Assembly: GCA_017549385.1 (NCBI GenBank)
Contig: JAFYUX010000129.1
Span: 1 to 8,511 of the forward strand
Origin: Bacillota bacterium
GTDB taxonomy: Bacteria > Bacillota > Clostridia > Peptostreptococcales > Anaerovoracaceae
Direction of reading: 5' to 3'
DNA length: 8,511 nucleotides
This document shows positions 1 through 5,712 of the stretch, piece by piece (the first letter of the stretch is position 1; each line of letters begins with the position of its first letter). The translations under genes and the position numbers were made by a program. The notes under the pieces are model-generated. The model saw only the letters and a program-made list of their open reading frames with translations, was not told where the DNA came from and made no database searches.

Positions 1-87
1 ATTTGCGAAAAGTGCAAAGTAATCAAGAGACATGGTAAGGTTATGGTAATCTGCCAGAATCCTAAGCACAAGCAGACTCAGGGCTAA
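1..87 (+). CDS. rpmJ: 50S ribosomal protein L36 (bL36), 3' end only
   Basis: This is the C-terminal 28 residues of ribosomal protein L36, a very small zinc-binding protein of the large subunit. The start lies outside the window; by comparison with the usual 37 residues about nine are missing. The visible part opens ICEKCKVI and ends NPKHKQTQG before TAA. The zinc ribbon ligands are visible as CxxC (residues 2 and 5 of the fragment), a Cys at 18 and a His at 23, which is the zinc-binding (C+) form. In Firmicutes rpmJ normally sits between infA and rpsM, and rpsM does follow here. No clear terminator hairpin follows; a T-rich stretch at 90-106 leads into the rpsM promoter region. Confidence 0.96.
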   Translation: MCEKCKVIKRHGKVMVICQNPKHKQTQG

Positions 88-114
88 ACTTTTTTTAATA
101 TTTTTTACGAAAAA

Positions 115-130
115 TATAGACAAGTCTATA
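115..130. promoter_or_regulatory. Palindrome over the rpsM -35 box (operator candidate)
   Basis: TATAGAC (115-121) and GTCTATA (124-130) are perfect 7-base inverted arms around a central AA. The dyad covers the presumed -35 hexamer at 117-122, so a dimeric repressor bound here would block the polymerase. No regulator is known to me for this site, and such short AT-rich palindromes can arise by chance. Confidence 0.35.
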
Positions 131-146
131 AATATAATGGTATAAT
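117..146 (+). promoter_or_regulatory. Sigma-A-type promoter for the rpsM operon
   Basis: A weak -35 (TAGACA, 117-122) lies 18 bases before a perfect -10 (TATAAT, 141-146). The -10 is preceded by TGG, giving an extended -10 motif that can compensate for the weak -35. Transcription would start near 152-154, giving an untranslated leader of about 200 bases before rpsM. The ribosomal genes can also be read from upstream promoters, since no terminator is visible after rpmJ. Confidence 0.65.
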
Positions 147-152
147 CATCCG

Positions 153-352
153 TTGGCATTTTTAGGGATAATTATGCCTTGCGGGCTGCATTGCTCCGCA
201 AAGGTCCCGGCGCCCTTATGCGCCGGAAACAATGATTCCGGAGGAATCGCAGTTAAGTTAGTTATTTGCGGTTGCTGCGGAGTTTGTTTATAGTTACATT
301 TTTATTATTTACTAGTTTAATACTAGAGAAAGCGAAAGAGAGGTGTACGCGA
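153..352 (+). promoter_or_regulatory. Structured 5' leader of rpsM, candidate ribosomal-protein autoregulatory RNA
   Basis: The leader is GC-rich and folded although the surroundings are AT-rich. Visible helices are 179-184 with 196-201 (TTGCGG/CCGCAA), 207-213 with 220-226 (CCGGCGC/GCGCCGG, loop of 6), 234-239 with 243-248 (GATTCC/GGAATC, triloop) and 312-316 with 322-326 just before the ribosome binding site. CTCCGCA (194-200) can instead pair with TGCGGAG (276-282), enclosing the two middle hairpins in a multibranch fold and competing with the first helix. In E. coli the alpha operon leader at the same place binds S4 and represses translation. Here rpsD lies in the same operon, so S4 feedback is a reasonable guess, but I cannot match the fold to a known family. 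Confidence 0.5.
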
Positions 353-721
353 ATGGCTCGTATTGCCGGTGTCGATTTACCAAACGACAAGAGAGTTGAG
401 GTCGGTCTCACATACATTTATGGCATTGGAAGACCAACAGCGAATGATATCTTATCTAGAGCAGGTATTAACCCAGATACAAGGGTAAAAGATTTAACTG
501 ACGACGAAGTAGGTAAGATTAGAAAGATTATTGAGAATGAATACAACGTTGAGGGTGACCTCAGAAGAGAAGTATCTCTCAATATCAAGCGACTGATGGA
601 AATTGGATGCTATAGAGGCATTAGACATAGAAGAGGCCTTCCTGTTAGAGGTCAGAAGACTAAGACAAATGCTAGAACACGTAAGGGTCCTAAGAAGACT
701 GTAAGCAGAAAGAAGAAGTAA
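353..721 (+). CDS. rpsM: 30S ribosomal protein S13 (uS13)
   Basis: S13 sits in the head of the small subunit, contacts the large subunit in bridge B1 and touches the P-site tRNA through its basic tail. The 122-residue length fits the family (about 120). The protein opens [16 protein letters not shown], has the helix-two-turns-helix core with the YGIG motif at residues 23-26, and carries the S13 signature [14 protein letters not shown] (88-101) followed by [11 protein letters not shown]. The frame stays open upstream to 266, but those 29 codons have no homology to S13. The ATG at 353 has a GAGAGGTG ribosome binding site (338-345) seven bases upstream, so 353 is the start. It is the first gene of the operon after its own promoter, followed 15 bases later by rpsK. 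Confidence 0.98.
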   Translation: MARIAGVDLPNDKRVEVGLTYIYGIGRPTANDILSRAGINPDTRVKDLTDDEVGKIRKIIENEYNVEGDLRREVSLNIKRLMEIGCYRGIRHRRGLPVRGQKTKTNARTRKGPKKTVSRKKK

Positions 722-736
722 AGGAGGTAGAGTGTC

Positions 737-1138
737 ATGGCTAAGTCCGTAAAGAAGACTAACGTTAGAAAAAAGAAAAGAGAACGTAAGAACATAGAAC
801 GCGGTCAGGCTCATATCCAGGCTACTTTCAACAATACAATTGTTACGCTTACAGATATGAACGGTAACTCATTATCTTGGTCAAGTGCAGGTTCACTTGG
901 TTTCAAGGGTTCAAGAAAATCAACTCCATTCGCAGCTCAGAGCTGTGCTGAAGTTGCAGCTAAGGGTGCTATGGAACACGGTCTTAAGACTGTAGAAGTA
1001 TTTGTAAAGGGTCCAGGTTCCGGTAGAGAAGCTGCTATCAGAGCGCTCCAGACTGCTGGTCTTGAAATTACAATGATCAAGGATATTACTCCTATTCCTC
1101 ACAACGGTTGCAGACCGCCAAAGAGAAGAAGAGTCTAA
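737..1138 (+). CDS. rpsK: 30S ribosomal protein S11 (uS11)
   Basis: S11 is part of the small-subunit platform and lies near the mRNA exit channel and the Shine-Dalgarno helix. The 133-residue product has a basic N-terminal tail, then the conserved core starting [18 protein letters not shown] (23-40), [19 protein letters not shown] (50-68) and [13 protein letters not shown] (92-104). It ends with the near-invariant [13 protein letters not shown] (121-133). The Asn-Gly pair at 123-124 corresponds to the Asn reported to become isoaspartate in E. coli S11. A full AGGAGGT site (722-728) begins directly after the rpsM stop and lies eight bases before the ATG. It is the second gene of the operon. 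Confidence 0.98.
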   Translation: MAKSVKKTNVRKKKRERKNIERGQAHIQATFNNTIVTLTDMNGNSLSWSSAGSLGFKGSRKSTPFAAQSCAEVAAKGAMEHGLKTVEVFVKGPGSGREAAIRALQTAGLEITMIKDITPIPHNGCRPPKRRRV

Positions 1139-1175
1139 TTAGGTTATATTTCAGGAAAAGGAGGAAACAGGAAAA

Positions 1176-1763
1176 ATGGCAAAGAATACACAGCCAGTTC
1201 TTAAGAGATGCAGAACTCTTGGTATTGAACCAGGTTTCATGGGCATCGATAAGACTTCAAAGAGAAAGCCTAACCAGAACAGAAGAAAGCAGAGCGAATA
1301 CGCTGTTCAGCTTAACGAAAAGCAGAAGGTTAAGTTCGTTTACGGCCTTCTCGAAAAGCAGTTTAGAAATACATTTGAAAAGGCAGCTAAGAGACCAGGT
1401 TCTACTGGTGAAAACCTTCTTATCATGTTAGAAAGAAGATTTGACAACGTAGTATACAGACTCGGTTTCGCAGCTACAAGAAGAGAAGCAAGACAGCTCG
1501 TTTCTCACGGTCATTTCACAGTAAATGGCAAGAAGGCAAACATTCCTTCAATGGAACTCAACGAAGGTGACGTAATCGCTGTTAAGGAAAAGAGCAAGAG
1601 CTCCCCTAAGTTCAAGCAGATCAGAGATATGATCATCACTACACCAAAGTGGGTTACAATCGATGTAGAAAAGTTAGAAGGTAAGATCGTTGCTCTCCCT
1701 AAGAGAGAAGACATCGATGTACCTATCGCAGAACACCACATCGTCGAATTATACTCTAAGTAA
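1176..1763 (+). CDS. rpsD: 30S ribosomal protein S4 (uS4), short zinc-less form
   Basis: S4 is a primary 16S rRNA binder that starts assembly of the small-subunit body, and in several bacteria it represses its own operon. The product has 195 residues against the usual 200-206. The N-terminal part (1-85) is shortened: it keeps LGIEPGF and [23 protein letters not shown] but lacks the Cys cluster of zinc-binding S4, with only one Cys at 12. The S4 RNA-binding domain follows from about 88, with [20 protein letters not shown] and [14 protein letters not shown]. The C-terminal end HHIVELYSK is typical. AAGGAGG (1158-1164) precedes the ATG by 11 bases, somewhat far, and two TAA stops stand in tandem. 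Its place in the alpha operon, unlike the separate rpsD of Bacillus, makes operon-wide S4 feedback possible. Confidence 0.97.
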   Translation: MAKNTQPVLKRCRTLGIEPGFMGIDKTSKRKPNQNRRKQSEYAVQLNEKQKVKFVYGLLEKQFRNTFEKAAKRPGSTGENLLIMLERRFDNVVYRLGFAATRREARQLVSHGHFTVNGKKANIPSMELNEGDVIAVKEKSKSSPKFKQIRDMIITTPKWVTIDVEKLEGKIVALPKREDIDVPIAEHHIVELYSK

Positions 1764-1828
1764 TAAATCGATAATAGCGCTCGTCATATTAAAGGTCACA
1801 TTTTTACGGGTTATAAGGAGGTATTCGA

Positions 1829-2776
1829 GTGATAGAAATCGAAAAACCAACAATAGAATGTATCTATTCTGATACTGATAAGAACTACGGAAAATTTATC
1901 GTTGAACCGCTTGAAAGAGGCTACGGTACTACACTTGGTAACAGTCTGAGAAGAATTCTCCTCTCATCACTCCCAGGTGCAGCTGTTACTTCTGTAAAGA
2001 TTGACGGTATTCTTCACGAGTTCTCAACCGTTCCTGGCGTTAAGGAAGATGTTACTGAGATTATTCTTAACCTCAAGAAACTCTCATTACGTTTAAATGG
2101 TGATACTCCTAAGAGAGCAATTATCAATGCGGTGGGCCCAAAGGAAGTTACTGCAGCTGACATCATTGCAGATGCAGACGTTGAAATCTTCAACCCAGAG
2201 CTTCACATTGCAACACTCGACGAGAATGCTTCATTAGTGATGGAAATCAACCTTGCAACAGGTCGTGGTTATACTCCTGCTGACATGAATAAAACTGAGA
2301 GCACACCAATCGCAGTTATTCCAGTAGACAGTATATTCACACCAGCAAAGAAGGTGAACTTTACAGTACAGAACACAAGAGTAGGCCACATTACTGATTA
2401 CGACAGACTGATTCTCGAAATCTGGACTGACGGCAGTATTTCGCCTGAAGAATCTGTATCAATCGGTGCAAAGATCATGCAGGAGCACCTTAAGCTCTTC
2501 ATCGATCTTACAGACAGCATGGATTCTGTAGAGATCATGGTTGAAAAGGAAGAGGACCAGAAGGAAAAGGCTCTCGAAATGACTATCGAAGAGCTCGAAC
2601 TTTCCGTAAGATCATTCAATTGCCTCAAGAGGGCAAATATCAATACTGTCGAAGAACTTACTCATAAGTCAGAAGACGATATGATGAAGGTGAGAAACCT
2701 TGGTAAGAAATCTCTCGATGAAGTTAAGCATAAACTTGAAGAACTCGGTCTCGGCCTGAGACCTAACGAAGACTAA
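1829..2776 (+). CDS. rpoA: DNA-directed RNA polymerase alpha subunit
   Basis: The alpha subunit dimerises to seed RNA polymerase assembly; its C-terminal domain binds UP elements and activators. The 315 residues match the Firmicute norm. The N-terminal domain shows [28 protein letters not shown] (23-50) and the assembly-related [22 protein letters not shown] (182-203). An acidic linker, about 238-252, leads to the C-terminal domain with VRSFNCLK and [11 protein letters not shown]. The residues equivalent to E. coli R265, N268, C269, G296, K298, S299 and E302 are all kept as R261, N264, C265, G292, K294, S295 and E298, so UP-element binding should be intact. The start is GTG, chosen because AAGGAGGT (1815-1822) lies six bases upstream. 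The 65-base gap after rpsD is AT-rich, with no promoter or terminator that I can defend. Confidence 0.98.
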   Translation: MIEIEKPTIECIYSDTDKNYGKFIVEPLERGYGTTLGNSLRRILLSSLPGAAVTSVKIDGILHEFSTVPGVKEDVTEIILNLKKLSLRLNGDTPKRAIINAVGPKEVTAADIIADADVEIFNPELHIATLDENASLVMEINLATGRGYTPADMNKTESTPIAVIPVDSIFTPAKKVNFTVQNTRVGHITDYDRLILEIWTDGSISPEESVSIGAKIMQEHLKLFIDLTDSMDSVEIMVEKEEDQKEKALEMTIEELELSVRSFNCLKRANINTVEELTHKSEDDMMKVRNLGKKSLDEVKHKLEELGLGLRPNED

Positions 2777-2791
2777 TAGGAGGTACTACAA

Positions 2792-3133
2792 GTGAAGGGA
2801 CATAGAAAGCTTGGAAGACCTACAGCTCATAGAAAGTCAATGCTCAGAAATCAGACTACTGATCTCCTCAGAGCTGGTAGAATCACTACTACACTTACTA
2901 GAGCTAAGGAAACAAGAAGAATGGCAGAAAAGATGATCACACTTGGTAAGCGTGGTGATCTTCACGCAAGAAGACAGGCTCTTGCTTACATCTACGATGA
3001 AGATGTAGTAAAGGAACTCTTCGATAACATCGCACCTAAGTATGCTGAAAGAAATGGTGGTTACACTAGAATCATCAAGCTTGGTCAGAGACAGGGCGAC
3101 GCTTCAGAAATGGTATTCTTAGAATTAGTATAA
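2792..3133 (+). CDS. rplQ: 50S ribosomal protein L17 (bL17)
   Basis: L17 lies near the peptide exit tunnel of the large subunit. The 113-residue product is the compact bacterial form. It opens [21 protein letters not shown] and shows the L17 signature [19 protein letters not shown] at 31-49; the end has the conserved [24 protein letters not shown] pattern. The start is GTG, set by AGGAGGT (2778-2784) seven bases upstream. Only 15 bases separate it from rpoA, so the two are co-transcribed. A strong terminator 25 bases after the stop ends the operon. Confidence 0.98.
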   Translation: MKGHRKLGRPTAHRKSMLRNQTTDLLRAGRITTTLTRAKETRRMAEKMITLGKRGDLHARRQALAYIYDEDVVKELFDNIAPKYAERNGGYTRIIKLGQRQGDASEMVFLELV

Positions 3134-3158
3134 TTCTAGATCATAGAAAAGCACTTAC

Positions 3159-3193
3159 GAGCTGATATGCAATAGCGTATCAGCTCTTTTTTT
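3159..3193 (+). terminator. Intrinsic terminator of the ribosomal alpha operon
   Basis: A 12-base-pair stem (GAGCTGATATGC at 3159-3170, GCGTATCAGCTC at 3175-3186, one G-U pair) closes on the tetraloop AATA and is followed directly by seven T residues (3187-3193). This is a textbook Rho-independent terminator and separates the ribosomal genes from the aro operon. Confidence 0.95.
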
Positions 3194-3194
3194 A

Positions 3195-3275
3195 TGACCC
3201 GCCCGTATCTGTGATACGGCGCGCGGGTCAAACGCAGAGCATTCCAAATCTTTGATTTGGTTCAATGCGCCTGCG
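3195..3275. repeat. Tandem pair of hairpins with a shared bulged shape
   Basis: Hairpin 1 (3195-3230) pairs TGACCCGC with GCGGGTCA below and CCGTATC with GATACGG above, with a TGT triloop and a 3-base bulge (CGC) on the 3' side. Hairpin 2 (3233-3275) pairs CGCAG with CTGCG and GCATT with AATGC below, then CCAAATC with GATTTGG above. It has a TTT triloop and a 3-base 3' bulge (TTC), plus a small internal loop in the lower stem. Two bases separate them. The shape is shared but the sequences differ, as in a conserved fold. Neither has a T-tract, so they are not ordinary terminators. They lie between the rplQ terminator and the aroF promoter; the function is unknown. Confidence 0.6.
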
Positions 3276-3315
3276 ATATGCCATATAACAAAAACTTATT
3301 TTATAATTGAATCTG

Positions 3316-3342
3316 CGTATTGTAGGAAATGCATACAATTCG
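3316..3342. promoter_or_regulatory. Inverted repeat next to the aroF promoter (operator candidate)
   Basis: CGTATTGTA (3316-3324) and TACAATTCG (3334-3342) form 9-base inverted arms with one mismatch around a 9-base spacer. The repeat ends exactly where the -35 box begins. This is a plausible site for a dimeric regulator of the aro operon. TyrR-type boxes (TGTAAA-N6-TTTACA) are only loosely similar, so no regulator is named. Confidence 0.35.
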
Positions 3343-3371
3343 TTGACAATACTAGTTTACAGGAGTATATT
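3343..3371 (+). promoter_or_regulatory. Sigma-A-type promoter of the aro operon
   Basis: A consensus -35 (TTGACA, 3343-3348) and a near-consensus -10 (TATATT, 3366-3371) are separated by the ideal 17 bases. Initiation is expected near 3378, about 27 bases before the leader-peptide ATG and about 258 bases before aroF. The short distance to the leader ORF and the downstream terminator is typical of attenuated amino acid operons. Confidence 0.88.
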
Positions 3372-3404
3372 GATAACAACTTTTAATTATCGGAGGATAT
3401 TTCG

Positions 3405-3497
3405 ATGAGTATCAATTCTCGTAACTGTAACTTTTATAGCGGTTTTGCAGGTCTGTATTACTTTACAGGCTTATTTAGCACGTATAAAAGCATATAG
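3405..3497 (+). CDS. Phe/Tyr-rich leader peptide of the aro operon
   Basis: This is a 30-codon ORF with its own good ribosome binding site (GGAGG, 3392-3396, eight bases before ATG), starting about 27 bases into the predicted transcript. It begins MSINSRNCNFYSGF and includes the runs LYYF and STYKSI before TAG. Eight of the 30 residues are aromatic: Phe at 10, 14, 20 and 24, Tyr at 11, 18, 19 and 27. There is no Trp or His. The content and position match leader peptides such as PheL, whose translation senses charged tRNA rather than making a functional protein. The stop codon ends one base before the 5' strand of the predicted antiterminator. A weak hairpin inside the ORF (3450-3457 with 3464-3471) could serve as a pause structure. 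I infer sensing of Phe-tRNA and Tyr-tRNA; whether it is translated is untested. Confidence 0.8.
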   Translation: MSINSRNCNFYSGFAGLYYFTGLFSTYKSI

Positions 3498-3548
3498 TAC
3501 CGGTTGACGGAAGAGAGTTGTTCAGTTAAAGCTTCAATTGATTATTTC

Positions 3549-3576
3549 GCCATTCGGTATAGCCGGATGGCTTTTT
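3549..3576 (+). terminator. Attenuator terminator upstream of aroF
   Basis: GCCATTCGG (3549-3557) pairs with CCGGATGGC (3563-3571) in a 9-base-pair stem with one G-U pair and the loop TATAG. TTTTT (3572-3576), then ATTT, follows at once. It lies 59 bases before the aroF ATG on the same strand, with no complete gene between the promoter and it other than the leader peptide, so it acts as a conditional stop rather than an operon end. Confidence 0.88.
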
Positions 3577-3635
3577 ATTTAAGAGAAACTTATAATGCGG
3601 CTTAATCGCAATTTATTTATAGGAGGAATTAGAAT

Positions 3636-4652
3636 ATGGTTGTTATCTTAAAAGACGGAGTTAAAGAAAGCAGTTTAATGGAAATTATCGAATATCTTGA
3701 TGCGTATAACGTATCCGTTTCAGTTACAAAGGGTACTCACACTACAATCCTTGGTCTCGTTGGTGATACAAGTTCAGTAGACCAGGATGCTATCAGAGCG
3801 TTTTCTGTAGTAGAAGATGTTAAGCGTATTCAGGAACCATATAAGGCAGCAAACAAAAAGTTCCATCCAGAACCAACTGTTGTTGATATCGGTGGTATCA
3901 AGATTGGCGGCGGCAACTTCCAGGTTATCGCTGGTCCTTGTTCAGTAGAATCAGAAGAACAGATTATCGAAGTAGCTCAGGCTGTTAAGGCTTCTGGTGC
4001 AACTCTCATGAGAGGTGGTGCATTCAAGCCAAGAACATCTCCTTACGCTTTCCAGGGCCTCAGAGCTGGCGGCATCGATCTCCTTCTCGAAGCAAAAGCA
4101 AGGACAGGTATGCCTATCGTTACAGAAATCATGAGTGCAGCACATCTTCCATTCTTTGATGAGGTAGACGTTATTCAGGTTGGTGCAAGAAACATGCAGA
4201 ATTTCGAACTTCTCAAGATGCTTGGCAAGCAGGATAAGCCTATCCTTCTCAAGAGAGGTCTTGCAAACACAATCGAAGAGTGGCTCATGTCAGCAGAATA
4301 TATTATGGCTGGTGGTAACAAAAACGTTATCCTTTGCGAAAGAGGTATCCGTACATTCGAAACAGCAACTAGAAACACGCTGGATCTTTCAGCTGTTACA
4401 GTTCTCAAGGAAAAGACACACCTTCCAGTTATCGTAGATCCTAGCCATGCTACAGGTATTGTTCAGTATGTAGAACCGCTCTCAATTGCAGCAGTTGCAG
4501 CAGGTGCAGACGGTCTCATCATCGAAGTTCACAATAACCCTCAGAAGGCTCTTTGCGACGGTCCGCAGTCATTGACACCTGCACAGTTTGATACTACAAT
4601 GAAGAAAATTTTAAAGATGCGCAAATTCATGGAAACAGAAATGATGAATTAA
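3636..4652 (+). CDS. aroF: 3-deoxy-D-arabino-heptulosonate 7-phosphate (DAHP) synthase, type I-beta with ferredoxin-like regulatory domain
   Basis: This enzyme condenses phosphoenolpyruvate and erythrose 4-phosphate to DAHP, the first step of the shikimate pathway in the cytosol. The 338 residues equal the length of the Thermotoga maritima enzyme, which they closely resemble. Residues 1-70 form the ferredoxin-like domain (MVVILKDGVKESS; VTKGTHTTILGLVGD), which in that enzyme gives Phe/Tyr feedback inhibition. The TIM barrel follows: VIAGPCSVES (97-106), RGGAFKPRTSPYAFQG (126-141), VGARNMQNF (182-190), LLKRG (204-208), CERGIRTFE (234-242), VDPSHATG (267-274). Metal ligands C102, H271, E297 and D308 are present. 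There is no fused chorismate mutase; that enzyme is encoded separately at 8197-8469. AGGAGG (3621-3626) lies nine bases before the ATG. Lysine codons favour AAG (16 of 23), as in highly expressed neighbours. Symbols vary between aroF, aroG and aroA. Confidence 0.97.
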   Translation: MVVILKDGVKESSLMEIIEYLDAYNVSVSVTKGTHTTILGLVGDTSSVDQDAIRAFSVVEDVKRIQEPYKAANKKFHPEPTVVDIGGIKIGGGNFQVIAGPCSVESEEQIIEVAQAVKASGATLMRGGAFKPRTSPYAFQGLRAGGIDLLLEAKARTGMPIVTEIMSAAHLPFFDEVDVIQVGARNMQNFELLKMLGKQDKPILLKRGLANTIEEWLMSAEYIMAGGNKNVILCERGIRTFETATRNTLDLSAVTVLKEKTHLPVIVDPSHATGIVQYVEPLSIAAVAAGADGLIIEVHNNPQKALCDGPQSLTPAQFDTTMKKILKMRKFMETEMMN

Positions 4653-4661
4653 AGTTCAGGT

Positions 4662-5711
4662 ATGGATATGAAAAAAGTCTTTGTAAATGCAGGAAAAGGA
4701 TATGAAATACTGATAGGCTCAGGACTGATTGCCCAGGTGGGTAGCCTGGCCCAAAAGGTGCTGAGAGCCGAAAAACTGGCTATTCTGACTGACTCTACAG
4801 TAGATCCACTCTACGGGTCAGAAGTGGAAAAAAGTCTCTCAGAAGCGGGATTTGATGTGTGCAGATACGTATTCCCTGCGGGAGAAGAAAACAAAACAAT
4901 AGCTACAGTTACAGATTTTATAAACTTTATGTCAGACAACAGACTCACAAGAAAAGATGCAGTAGTTGCACTTGGTGGCGGGGTTGTTGGTGATATGGGC
5001 GGTTTCGCGGCAGCGATATATCTTCGTGGCATCGACTTTATCCAGATTCCTACTACACTTCTTGCGGCGGTAGATTCTTCTGTAGGTGGCAAGACCGGAG
5101 TAGATATCCCAAATGGCAAAAACCTCATGGGTACATTCTGGCAGCCATCACTGGTACTTTACGATATAGATACGTTTAAGTCGCTGGACCAGGGTCTAAT
5201 TATGGACGGCACAGCAGAGATTATAAAGACTGCAGCTATCAGAGATGCAGAACTTCTGGAACTTATCAGCAGCACAGAAGTTGCGGATAATCTGGAAGAA
5301 ATCGTAGAACGCTGCGTAACTATAAAAGGCCAGGTGGTAGAAGCTGACGAAAAAGAATCAGGCCTCAGAAAAATTCTCAACTTTGGCCACACGATGGCTC
5401 ACGCCATCGAGCTTAACGCAGACTACGGCATAAGCCATGGTAGAGCAGTAGCAATCGGCATGCTGCTTATTACAAAAGCTGCAGAAAAACAGGGTCTTGG
5501 TCCTGCAGGCATGTACGACAGACTCTATGAAATTATAAAATCAAAGGGGTTTGAAGCAGAGACAGATGCTCCTTTGGAGCTCCTCTGCGAACTGGCTTCA
5601 ACTGACAAAAAAACAAGCGGTGATAAGATTAGTCTCGTATATCTGAAAGATGCAGGCATGGCTGAAACAGTGGATGTCAAGCTTTGCAATCTATACGATT
5701 TTATGAGATAA
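4662..5711 (+). CDS. aroB: 3-dehydroquinate synthase
   Basis: AroB converts DAHP to 3-dehydroquinate, the second shikimate step, using NAD and a divalent metal. The 349 residues are normal for the family. The NAD site is visible as GGGVVGD (105-111), followed by the family block PTTLLAAVDSSVGGKTGVD (130-148) and NLMGTFWQP (154-162). Probable metal ligands are E186 in GTAEIIK, H243 in NFGHTMAHAIE and H259 in SHGRAVAIGM. Two ATG codons compete for the start. The one at 4662 is given here, but the one at 4668 is seven bases after AGG (4658-4660) and would give 347 residues; neither has a strong ribosome binding site. The gene begins nine bases after aroF, so coupling is likely. Its lysine codons favour AAA (17 of 24), the reverse of aroF, which suggests lower expression or a different history. 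Confidence 0.96.
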   Translation: MDMKKVFVNAGKGYEILIGSGLIAQVGSLAQKVLRAEKLAILTDSTVDPLYGSEVEKSLSEAGFDVCRYVFPAGEENKTIATVTDFINFMSDNRLTRKDAVVALGGGVVGDMGGFAAAIYLRGIDFIQIPTTLLAAVDSSVGGKTGVDIPNGKNLMGTFWQPSLVLYDIDTFKSLDQGLIMDGTAEIIKTAAIRDAELLELISSTEVADNLEEIVERCVTIKGQVVEADEKESGLRKILNFGHTMAHAIELNADYGISHGRAVAIGMLLITKAAEKQGLGPAGMYDRLYEIIKSKGFEAETDAPLELLCELASTDKKTSGDKISLVYLKDAGMAETVDVKLCNLYDFMR

Positions 5712-5712
5712 T
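5684..5712 (+). promoter_or_regulatory. Possible internal promoter for aroA-aroC-aroQ
   Basis: Within the last codons of aroB, TTGCAA (5684-5689) and GATAAT (5707-5712) are spaced by 17 bases, and TGA before the -10 gives an extended -10. Transcription would start near 5719, just before the hairpin at 5737. The match is moderate and lies in coding sequence, so this is tentative. Confidence 0.3.

Larger units (their letters stand above)
3378..3580 (+). promoter_or_regulatory. Transcription attenuator in the aroF leader
   Basis: The leader RNA can fold in two exclusive ways. In the antiterminator, ACCGGTTGACGGAA (3499-3512) pairs with TTTCGCCATTCGGT (3545-3558): 12 of 14 positions pair, with two wobbles and two mismatches. 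This hides the 5' arm of the terminator at 3549-3557. If the ribosome finishes the leader peptide and rests on the TAG at 3495-3497, its footprint covers about 3499-3508 and the terminator should form. If it stalls at Phe or Tyr codons (last Tyr codon 3483-3485) the antiterminator strand stays free and transcription continues into aroF. I see no T-box sequence or specifier loop, nor repeated GAG/TAG triplets as for TRAP. The pairings are read directly; the mechanism is inferred from E. coli-type attenuators. Confidence 0.78.

Noticed and set aside
266..352. Hydrophobic N-terminal extension of rpsM in frame (29 codons)
   Set aside because: Extends past the ATG with a proper ribosome binding site, has no S13 homology, and lies in the folded leader.
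1108..1431. Plus-strand frame overlapping rpsK and rpsD
   Set aside because: Low-complexity, Arg/Ser-rich reading in another frame of genes that are certain.
3195..3275. Ordinary terminators or a CRISPR array in the post-rplQ gap
   Set aside because: The hairpins lack T-tracts, and there is no set of equal direct repeats with spacers.
3378..3580. TRAP-type control of the aroF leader
   Set aside because: No run of regularly spaced GAG/TAG triplets is present.
3378..3635. T-box riboswitch before aroF
   Set aside because: No T-box consensus (AGGGUGGNACCGCG-like) or specifier stem is seen; the leader ORF explains the terminator better.
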